Source: Treponema sp. (GTDB taxonomy: Bacteria; Spirochaetota; Spirochaetia; Treponematales; Treponemataceae). Taken from it: a stretch of 10,687 nt of DNA. The position numbers and the translations under genes were made by a program. Under the pieces are notes generated by a model. It saw nothing but the letters and a program-made list of their open reading frames with translations. It was not told the DNA's origin and made no database searches. Shown piece by piece: positions 6,135-10,687 of this stretch (position 1 is the stretch's first letter; each line of letters starts with the position of its first letter). The stretch spans positions 1 to 10,687 of the forward strand of contig JAEDGP010000064.1 of assembly GCA_016297405.1 (NCBI GenBank), written 5' to 3'.

Positions 6135-7375
6135 AAATAGCTGTGTTGGGCGGAAGTTTTAATCCTTTGCATATAGGTCATGCTATGCTGGCAGATAGCG
6201 TGGTCTGTGATCTGGGATTTGATAAGGTGCTTTTTGTTCCTGCTTTTATACCTCCGCACAAAATTATGAATAAGAGCGTGAGTGATGTTCAGCGCTTTGA
6301 AATGGTAAAAGCCTTTTGTGATGGTGCAAAAAAGGACGGAAACTACCATTTTGAAGCTGAAGATTGTGAAATTGTGCGTAAAGGCATTTCTTATACCAGT
6401 GATACCCTTGAATTTCTTTCAACAAAGTACAGAAAGGAGCTTGATGGACAAAAGCTTTGCTTTATTATGGGGGAAGAAGTAGCAAGCCAGTTTTATAAAT
6501 GGCATGAACCAGAAAAAGTTGCTTCTTATGCAGATTTTTTGATTGCAAGGCGACATCCAGATAACAATGGCATTGATACTGAAGGTTTTGGGAATAAAAC
6601 ATATGGTGATTACGAAAAAGATTATAGTGATGATTCATATCTGAAGAATTTTCCCTATAAGCATACTTTTCTTGAAAATCCTGTTTTTCCAGTATCTTCA
6701 ACAGAAGTGCGCAGCAGAATTCATAGTGGAAAGGCTTTTCGTTATCTTGTTCCCAGGGAAGTTTTTAGCTATATTGTTGAAAAAAAATTGTATGGATTCA
6801 AAATGACCAGGCAGGAAATTTCTAAACTGGTTGCCAAAATCGATTCTTATGCTAAAGCTCACGTGTCAGAAAGCAGATATGCACATTCTGTGCGCACTGC
6901 GCTTACAGCTCAAAGAATGTGCAGAATTTATGGACTGGATCCTAAGATGGGCTATCTTGCTGGAATTGCCCATGATATTTGCAAGTCAATGAATGATCAG
7001 AAGATGCTTGCGCTTTGTGAGGCAGGTTGTGAGCCAGTTACGGATATAGAAAAAAGCAAGCCTGCGTTGCTTCATGGAAAGGCTGGGGCAGTACTTTTGG
7101 CAAAAAAATTTAAGGTGACGGATAAGGATCTGATAGAAGCGGTTGCAAACCATACTTTCGGTAAGCCTGGCATGTGTGAGCTTGCTAAAATCCTTTTTAT
7201 CGCTGATAAGGTTGAGCCTGGCCGTGATCATGTGACTGAAAGCTATCTGGAAGAACTTTTTTCAATGAGCTTAAATGAATCTTTGAAAGCAGTGCTTTCT
7301 GAAAGTTTTTCATATTTAAAGTCAAAAGGAAAATCTCCGGCTCCAATTTCGCTGGAGCTTTTTGAATCTCTTTGA
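6131..7375 (+). CDS. nadD: Fusion of NadD (nicotinate mononucleotide adenylyltransferase) and YqeK (HD-domain Ap4A hydrolase)
   Basis: A 414-residue two-domain protein. Residues 1-223 are NadD, which joins nicotinate mononucleotide to ATP to make NaAD for NAD synthesis: GGSFNPLHIGH (7-17) is the nucleotidyltransferase signature and SSTEVR (189-194) the second ATP-site motif. The usual GxD in the FIMG strand is GEE (114-116). An acidic/aromatic insert occupies about 143-180. Residues 224-414 are a YqeK-type HD domain with His252, His281-Asp282, His315, His341 and Asp359 (in FIADKVEPGR) as likely metal ligands. YqeK homologues cleave diadenosine tetraphosphate symmetrically to ADP. In many bacteria these are two adjacent genes, so the join is an ordered fusion. 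The start is TTG, overlapping the obg stop by four bases, with GGGAAG at 6119-6124 as a modest ribosome binding site. Confidence 0.93.
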   Translation: MKIAVLGGSFNPLHIGHAMLADSVVCDLGFDKVLFVPAFIPPHKIMNKSVSDVQRFEMVKAFCDGAKKDGNYHFEAEDCEIVRKGISYTSDTLEFLSTKYRKELDGQKLCFIMGEEVASQFYKWHEPEKVASYADFLIARRHPDNNGIDTEGFGNKTYGDYEKDYSDDSYLKNFPYKHTFLENPVFPVSSTEVRSRIHSGKAFRYLVPREVFSYIVEKKLYGFKMTRQEISKLVAKIDSYAKAHVSESRYAHSVRTALTAQRMCRIYGLDPKMGYLAGIAHDICKSMNDQKMLALCEAGCEPVTDIEKSKPALLHGKAGAVLLAKKFKVTDKDLIEAVANHTFGKPGMCELAKILFIADKVEPGRDHVTESYLEELFSMSLNESLKAVLSESFSYLKSKGKSPAPISLELFESL

Positions 7376-7392
7376 TTCAGGGTGGTTGTTAG

Positions 7393-8604
7393 ATGAAGAA
7401 ATTTCATTTTAGAGATGAGCAGAAAGGTTTGCTTTTTCTGTTGTTGATTGTTCTCATTATTGTCGTTCTTGTAGTGATTTTGCGACAGTATCTTGCGCCT
7501 AAAGGTTTGTCTGAGCGAATTGAAGCTGATCAGGTCATGAGAACTGTTTTTGTTGTTGATGACGATGAAGGAAATGTAATCTTCACGAATCTTTTGATTT
7601 ATTATCCTGTTTCCTGTCGTGGTGCTGTTGTTTCCATTCCTGGAAATACTGGTGCTATCTACGAGGTATTAGGACGTGTTGATGGAATTTCTTCTGTCTA
7701 TAAGGAAAAGGGAATCGATGCGTATGTCTCAGAAATAGAAAAGCTTCTTGATGTTCAAATTCCGTTTTATGCCGTTTGCCACAAAAGCGATTTTGAAAAA
7801 ATGGCAGATATGCTTGGGGGATTAAGACTGTTCCTTCCGATTCCAGTGGATGAGACTTCTGAAACTGGAGAACGGTGGCTTTTACCTGGCGGATCTGTAG
7901 TTCTGGATGGCGATAAGGTTTCTGTGTATCTTGATTACAGGTTGGAAGAAGATGAAAATTCTGATGTAAATGATCGCCTGTTGAATGTGGCTGTTGCTTT
8001 CTTTACAGCTTTGCATGAAAAGAAAGGCCTTGTTTTCAGTTCTCAAGAAAATAGCAAAAGGTATGCATCACTTCTTCAGATGAATCTTTCCGAAGAGGAT
8101 AAGCTTGATTTTCTTGATTTGATTTCCAGCGTTGATTCCGATTCCCTTGTTAAGCAGACCATTACAGGAAACGAAAGAAATGTGGATGGCAGGCTGCTGC
8201 TTTTTCCTGAGCGAAATGGCGATGAAATCAAAAATTCTGTAAAGCAGTCTACTGTAATGCTTCTTTCTACAGGGGCATCAGCTGCGAGCCGATTTTATGT
8301 ATTGGAAATACTTAACGGTACGGAAAGAAACGGTCTTGCAAAAAAGACAGCTGAACGTTATAAAAATGCAAGTTATGATGTTCATGGATATGCGAATACT
8401 CCAGATAATAAATTGTATGAAAAAACAACAATTATTGATCACATTGGCGATCCAGATGTGGCAAAAATCGTTGGAGATTATATAAAGTGTTCAAATATTG
8501 TAGAGGAAGAAATTGTTACCGATGAAGACCGAAGCGAATCGGAAGCAAATGTAGACTTTACAATCATTCTTGGAGACGATTTTGACGGGCGTTTTGTTCG
8601 TTAG
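7393..8604 (+). CDS. Membrane-anchored protein with degenerate LCP-like domain and LytR C-terminal domain
   Basis: This encodes a 403-residue protein with a short basic N terminus, one strong membrane helix (residues 13-30) and an extracytoplasmic remainder. Residues ~50-215 resemble a LytR-CpsA-Psr domain: VVSIPGNTG (79-87) sits where the family has SIPRD, and LDGDKVSVYLDYR (171-183) matches the LdGe-x-aL-x-Y-x-R region, with Arg195 further on. Residues ~302-397 match the LytR C-terminal domain (VLEILNGT-x3-GLA, then a Tyr/Asn pattern). Intact LCP enzymes transfer glycopolymers from a lipid carrier to the cell wall; here the Arg and Asp of the SIPRD site are lost, so that activity is doubtful. 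The gene order yqeK / LCP / rsfS is the classic location. AGGGTGG at 7379-7385 supports the ATG. It lies 17 bases after nadD-yqeK and 24 before rsfS. Confidence 0.8.
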   Translation: MKKFHFRDEQKGLLFLLLIVLIIVVLVVILRQYLAPKGLSERIEADQVMRTVFVVDDDEGNVIFTNLLIYYPVSCRGAVVSIPGNTGAIYEVLGRVDGISSVYKEKGIDAYVSEIEKLLDVQIPFYAVCHKSDFEKMADMLGGLRLFLPIPVDETSETGERWLLPGGSVVLDGDKVSVYLDYRLEEDENSDVNDRLLNVAVAFFTALHEKKGLVFSSQENSKRYASLLQMNLSEEDKLDFLDLISSVDSDSLVKQTITGNERNVDGRLLLFPERNGDEIKNSVKQSTVMLLSTGASAASRFYVLEILNGTERNGLAKKTAERYKNASYDVHGYANTPDNKLYEKTTIIDHIGDPDVAKIVGDYIKCSNIVEEEIVTDEDRSESEANVDFTIILGDDFDGRFVR

Positions 8605-8614
8605 TTTGTTTTGT

Positions 8615-8622
8615 GGTGGAGG
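8615..8622 (+). promoter_or_regulatory. Ribosome binding site deciding the rsfS start
   Basis: GGTGGAGG lies six bases before ATG at 8629. It argues for that ATG against the in-frame TTG at 8611, which would place this site inside the coding region. Confidence 0.8.
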
Positions 8623-8628
8623 CAAAAA

Positions 8629-8988
8629 ATGAAATCGATTGAAACAAAAGCAAAAGAAATTGCAAATTTGATGGAAGATGGAAAAGGTAGAAATGTAGTC
8701 CTTATCGACGTTTCAAAACTTAACAGCTGGACAGATTACTTTGTGATTGTTACGGTAACTAGTTCTGCTCATTGGCAGGGTTTGTATAAGCAAGTGAAGG
8801 AATATATTAAGGAAAATGATCTTCAGGTGCATGTGACAAATAAAAAATCCCCGGACGGAGACGACTGGAATCTAATTGATCTTGGACCAATTGTGATTCA
8901 TCTTATGTCTGAAACCGCCCGAGGTTTTTATGATCTTGAAAAGTTATGGCACGCAGGAAATCATATAGATTTCCATACTGCTGAATAA
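8629..8988 (+). CDS. rsfS: Ribosome silencing factor RsfS
   Basis: This encodes a 119-residue protein of the RsfS/Iojap family, which binds ribosomal protein L14 on the 50S subunit and blocks subunit joining when nutrients fall. Recognisable blocks are the opening amphipathic helix (KAKEIANLMEDGKG), the core strand TDYFVIVTVTSSAHWQGL, and the C-terminal DDWNLIDLGPIVIHLMSETARGFYDLEKLW. Length and order are typical. It closes the obg / nadD-yqeK / LCP gene run and, with Obg, makes this a ribosome-assembly and silencing group. The neighbouring gene on the opposite strand converges on it with only 12 bases between stop codons, and no T-tract terminator is visible in the gap. Confidence 0.95.
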   Translation: MKSIETKAKEIANLMEDGKGRNVVLIDVSKLNSWTDYFVIVTVTSSAHWQGLYKQVKEYIKENDLQVHVTNKKSPDGDDWNLIDLGPIVIHLMSETARGFYDLEKLWHAGNHIDFHTAE

Positions 8989-9000
8989 CTTTTACAGGTA

Positions 9001-9261
9001 CTACTCATCCTCGTCGAAGAAATCCTCTTCGTCGTCGATGAGTTCTTCTCCGTCATTGGCAAATGCATTTCTGTAGCCATCTTCTGGTTCTACATCATCG
9101 TAAGGCTCGTCAACGTCATAATCATCGTTGAAAGCTTCTTCGTAGTTTTCGAAGTCCTCGTCATATTCATCCAAAGATTCATCTGATACATCATCATCAA
9201 AATCTTCGTCATATTCGTCATCAAAGGTAAAAGGGCCCAAATAACTTTCATCGAAAAGCAT
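9001..9261 (-). CDS. Hyper-acidic small protein of unknown function
   Basis: This encodes an 86-residue protein that I do not recognise. By hand count it contains 25 Asp and 18 Glu (half of all residues), one Arg and no Lys, so the net charge is near -42. Phe and Tyr are spaced through the acidic runs, and DEYDEDF occurs twice (about residues 14-20 and 31-37), pointing to internal duplication. There is no signal peptide, Cys or His. Low complexity alone could arise by chance on the back of a coding strand, but no plus-strand gene lies here. AGGAG (complement of 9267-9271) sits five bases before ATG and a good promoter lies upstream, so the gene looks real. Such composition is seen in nucleic-acid mimics, histone-chaperone-like proteins and cation-binding proteins; none can be chosen from sequence. 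Confidence 0.75.
   Translation of the reverse strand: MLFDESYLGPFTFDDEYDEDFDDDVSDESLDEYDEDFENYEEAFNDDYDVDEPYDDVEPEDGYRNAFANDGEELIDDEEDFFDEDE
9004..9042. repeat. Imperfect palindrome between rsfS and the acidic gene
   Basis: A symmetrical inverted repeat pairs CTCATC (9004-9009) with GATGAG (9037-9042) and CGAAGA (9015-9020) with TCTTCG (9026-9031), plus CG/CG (9012-9013 with 9033-9034), around a 5-base loop. It starts 15 bases after the rsfS stop and lies inside the last codons of the acidic gene. It could protect or end the rsfS message, but there is no T tract, and repeated Asp/Glu codons can generate such symmetry by chance. Confidence 0.4.
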
Positions 9262-9266
9262 AATAA

Positions 9267-9271
9267 CTCCT
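9267..9271 (-). promoter_or_regulatory. Ribosome binding site of the acidic protein gene
   Basis: Read on the minus strand this is AGGAG, five bases before the ATG at 9261. It is a main reason for accepting this low-complexity frame as a gene. Confidence 0.75.
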
Positions 9272-9308
9272 GGAATATAGTTTGTTTGCTGAAGAAACTC
9301 GCTATTGA

Positions 9309-9337
9309 AATATAAAATACAGTTCTGTTTAGGTCAA
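9309..9337 (-). promoter_or_regulatory. Promoter of the acidic protein gene
   Basis: On the minus strand, TTGACC (9337-9332) and TATATT (9314-9309) are separated by 17 bases, a near-consensus sigma-70-type pair. The start point would be near 9302, giving a leader of about 40 bases. It is divergent from the ispE promoter. Confidence 0.7.
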
Positions 9338-9342
9338 CATGG

Positions 9343-9379
9343 AAAAATCAAAAAAAATAGGATTTTCAATTTGATTTTT
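9343..9379. repeat. Inverted repeat between two divergent promoters
   Basis: AAAAATCAAA (9343-9352) and TTTGATTTTT (9370-9379) are perfect 10-base complements around a 17-base A/T-rich spacer. They lie between the -35 boxes of the minus-strand acidic gene and plus-strand ispE. They could form an operator for both genes, act as UP elements, or be chance in A/T-rich DNA. Confidence 0.4.
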
Positions 9380-9394
9380 AGTTTTAATTCTCGT

Positions 9395-9422
9395 TTGACT
9401 TAACAATAATATTTGTTATAAT
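9395..9422 (+). promoter_or_regulatory. Consensus extended -10 promoter of ispE
   Basis: TTGACT (9395-9400), 16 bases, TATAAT (9417-9422), with an extended -10 TG at 9414-9415. The expected start point is about 9429, only three bases before the ATG at 9432, so the message would be leaderless or nearly so. Confidence 0.88.
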
Positions 9423-9431
9423 TAAATGTAT

Positions 9432-10298
9432 ATGGCGCTTGACATTAGAGTTGTAGCTCCCGCCAAAATCAATTTGAACCTGAAGGTCTTGCCTCCTCGT
9501 GATGATGGTTTTCATGGGATTGAAAGCATTTTTCAGGCTGTCTCATTGCAGGATGTGCTGTATATCCGTCCGGTTTTGGGAAAAGGGCAATGTCTTTGTT
9601 CTTGTGATGCAATGGAATTGCCTTTGGATAATACTCTGGTGCGTGCGTACAAGGCGTTTGAATCTGTAACGGGAATACAAATGCCTTCTGTGAGCGTTCA
9701 TGTTGAAAAGCATATTCCTGCAGGTGGTGGACTTGGAGGTGGATCTTCTGATGCTGCTGCTCTTGTTCGAGGTTTGGAAAAGCTTGCAGGTGTAAAACTT
9801 TCAGTTTCGCAATGCAATGATATTGCAGCACTGGTGGGTAGTGATGTTTTCTTTTTCTTCTCTCTTGATGAGAATGGAAGAGGTGCTGCCTTGGTCAGTG
9901 GTAGAGGAGAAATTGTTCAGAATATTGACTTTCGGAGCGATCTGTATTATCTTATGATTCTTCCTGGAGTAAATAGTTCAACTAAGGAAGCTTATTCCTT
10001 GGTCGATCAGCAATACTCTGAATTGGAAAAGCTTTCTTTTCCTTCTTTTGAAAGACTTAGGAAAATTTATGCTCTTCCTCCGCAACAATGGAACTTCAAA
10101 AACAGTTTCACAGCTGTTTTGATGGAAAAATATAAGTCGATTGCCCAAGCTTTGAAGCTTGTGAATGAAGCGGGTGCTTCCTTTGCTGATATGTCAGGTT
10201 CTGGTTCGACTGTGTTCGGTGTTTTTAGTACACGGGAAAGTGCTGAAAATGCCATGGGGTTGGTGAAGGGGAAATATTATTGTGTGATTGCACAATAG
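9432..10298 (+). CDS. ispE: 4-diphosphocytidyl-2-C-methyl-D-erythritol kinase
   Basis: This encodes a 288-residue GHMP-family kinase that phosphorylates CDP-methylerythritol in the MEP route to isoprenoids. Visible motifs are APAKINLNL (9-17, Lys12 in the active site), the ATP loop PAGGGLGGGSSDAA (96-109), GSDVFFF (136-142, with the likely catalytic Asp138; most relatives have Pro after DV) and the C-terminal MSGSGSTVFGVF (254-265). ATG at 9432 is preferred over ATG at 9426 because the predicted transcription start lies between them. No Shine-Dalgarno precedes either, unlike almost every other gene in the window. spoVG follows after 31 bases, an ispE-spoVG linkage known in other bacteria. Confidence 0.95.
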   Translation: MALDIRVVAPAKINLNLKVLPPRDDGFHGIESIFQAVSLQDVLYIRPVLGKGQCLCSCDAMELPLDNTLVRAYKAFESVTGIQMPSVSVHVEKHIPAGGGLGGGSSDAAALVRGLEKLAGVKLSVSQCNDIAALVGSDVFFFFSLDENGRGAALVSGRGEIVQNIDFRSDLYYLMILPGVNSSTKEAYSLVDQQYSELEKLSFPSFERLRKIYALPPQQWNFKNSFTAVLMEKYKSIAQALKLVNEAGASFADMSGSGSTVFGVFSTRESAENAMGLVKGKYYCVIAQ

Positions 10299-10317
10299 TT
10301 CCGATAATAGCCTTAAC

Positions 10318-10322
10318 GGAGG
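10318..10322 (+). promoter_or_regulatory. Ribosome binding site deciding the spoVG start
   Basis: GGAGG seven bases before ATG at 10330 selects this start. An in-frame TTG at 10288 overlaps the end of ispE and would add 14 residues not seen in the family. Confidence 0.8.
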
Positions 10323-10329
10323 AAAGTTT

Positions 10330-10608
10330 ATGCAAATTACTGAATTGCGTATTCGAAAGGTAGAAAATGAAGGCAAGCTTCGTGCTTATGTAACTGTAAC
10401 GTTTGATGACTGTTTTGTCGTTCATAATGTGAAGGTAATTGAAGGTCAGAATGGGCTTTTTATTGCCATGCCAAGCAGAAAAACTGCTAATGGCGAATAT
10501 AAAGATGTTGCTCATCCAATTAGTCCTGATTTCAGAAATGAACTTCAGAACAAGATTCTAGATGAATATAACGCGGGTCATTTTGAAACTTCTGGTTCCG
10601 ACGACTAG
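10330..10608 (+). CDS. spoVG: SpoVG family nucleic-acid-binding regulator
   Basis: This encodes a 92-residue protein matching SpoVG throughout: MQITELRIRKV at the start, then FVVHNVKVIEGQNGLFIAMPSRKT and the DVAHPISPDFRNELQNKILDEY helix. SpoVG was named for a sporulation phenotype in Bacillus, but homologues occur in non-sporing bacteria, including Borrelia, and bind DNA and RNA to alter expression of many genes. The tail HFETSGSDD is short and acidic. It lies 31 bases after ispE and so is likely driven by the ispE promoter. A tRNA gene begins 19 bases after its stop with no terminator between, so read-through into the tRNA is likely. Confidence 0.96.
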   Translation: MQITELRIRKVENEGKLRAYVTVTFDDCFVVHNVKVIEGQNGLFIAMPSRKTANGEYKDVAHPISPDFRNELQNKILDEYNAGHFETSGSDD

Positions 10609-10627
10609 GGTTTCTTCTGATAAAAAT

Positions 10628-10687
10628 TGGGACGTCGGCAAGCGGTAAGCCCCCGGCTTTTGGTGCCGGTATTCCACAGGTTCGAAT
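10628..10687 (+). tRNA. tRNA-Gln(UUG), 3' end cut by window edge
   Basis: The 5' acceptor strand TGGGACG (10628-10634), D arm (GGC at 10637-10639 with GCC at 10649-10651, loop containing GCGGTAA), anticodon stem CCGGC/GCCGG (10653-10657 with 10665-10669) and 7-base loop TTTTGGT place the anticodon TTG at 10660-10662, reading CAA as Gln. The T arm begins ACAGG (10676-10680), and the window ends exactly after the loop TTCGAAT. The T-stem 3' strand, acceptor 3' strand and any encoded CCA lie beyond the window. The variable region appears to be six bases. The layout closely follows bacterial tRNA-Gln. Confidence 0.93.

Noticed and set aside
8611..8628. TTG start giving six extra residues on RsfS
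   Set aside because: The GGTGGAGG ribosome binding site would lie within the coding sequence; ATG at 8629 fits its spacing and the family start.
9426..9431. ATG at 9426 as the ispE start
   Set aside because: It lies only four bases after the -10 box, upstream of the predicted transcription start, so it should not be in the mRNA from this promoter.
9469..9831. 120-codon open frame on the minus strand within ispE
   Set aside because: It is antisense to well-conserved ispE motifs, His/Gln-rich in a way that mirrors the coding strand, and matches no family I know.
10288..10329. TTG start giving a 14-residue extension on SpoVG
   Set aside because: It overlaps the ispE end, lacks a ribosome binding site, and the family begins at the Met encoded at 10330.
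1..10687. CRISPR arrays, transposases, phage genes, toxin-antitoxin pairs or defence genes
   Set aside because: No direct-repeat arrays with spacers and no protein resembling such systems were seen on either strand; the content is core housekeeping.

Overview
This window looks like chromosomal housekeeping DNA from a spirochaete, most likely a host-associated Treponema. That assignment is inference from gene content and order; no database search was possible. Points in favour: a J-domain protein / map / htrA block, a nadD-yqeK gene fusion followed by a divergent LytR-family gene and rsfS, ispE followed by spoVG, moderate-to-low GC by eye, strong Shine-Dalgarno sites, and a spirochaete-like lipoprotein signal on HtrA. 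Several of these neighbourhoods also occur in Firmicutes, but L27 here lacks the N-terminal extension usual in that phylum. I see no insertion sequence, phage gene, CRISPR array or other sign of recent transfer.

Layout. (1) 11-2092, plus strand: a universal-stress-protein-like gene, a J-domain protein and methionine aminopeptidase (map), closely spaced and closed by an intrinsic terminator at 2183-2218. (2) 2274-3773: an HtrA/DegP-type protease, probably a lipoprotein, closed by a terminator with a perfect 20-bp stem. (3) 3845-4946: a near-consensus promoter, a 78-nt structured leader, then rplU-ysxB(prp)-rpmA and a terminator. (4) 5013-8988: obg, a nadD-yqeK fusion, a LytR-C/LCP-like membrane-anchored protein and rsfS, packed tightly or overlapping. 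(5) 9001-9261, minus strand: an 86-residue protein that is half Asp+Glu, with its own promoter and ribosome binding site. (6) 9395-10687, plus strand: a consensus extended -10 promoter that seems to produce a leaderless ispE mRNA, then spoVG and the 5' part of a tRNA-Gln(UUG) gene cut by the window edge.

How the genes relate. Most serve protein synthesis and quality control: L21, L27, the Prp protease, Obg (50S assembly GTPase), RsfS (ribosome silencing), MetAP (N-terminal Met removal), a J-domain cochaperone-like protein, HtrA and tRNA-Gln. NadD makes dinucleotides and YqeK is expected to remove diadenosine tetraphosphate, linking NAD synthesis to stress nucleotides. IspE is the MEP-pathway kinase, and SpoVG is a small nucleic-acid-binding regulator.

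No large undescribed system is visible. The items most worth a second look are the anonymous hyper-acidic protein and its divergent promoter region, the leaderless ispE start, the presence of Prp beside an L27 that lacks the usual cleavage extension, and the degenerate LCP domain.
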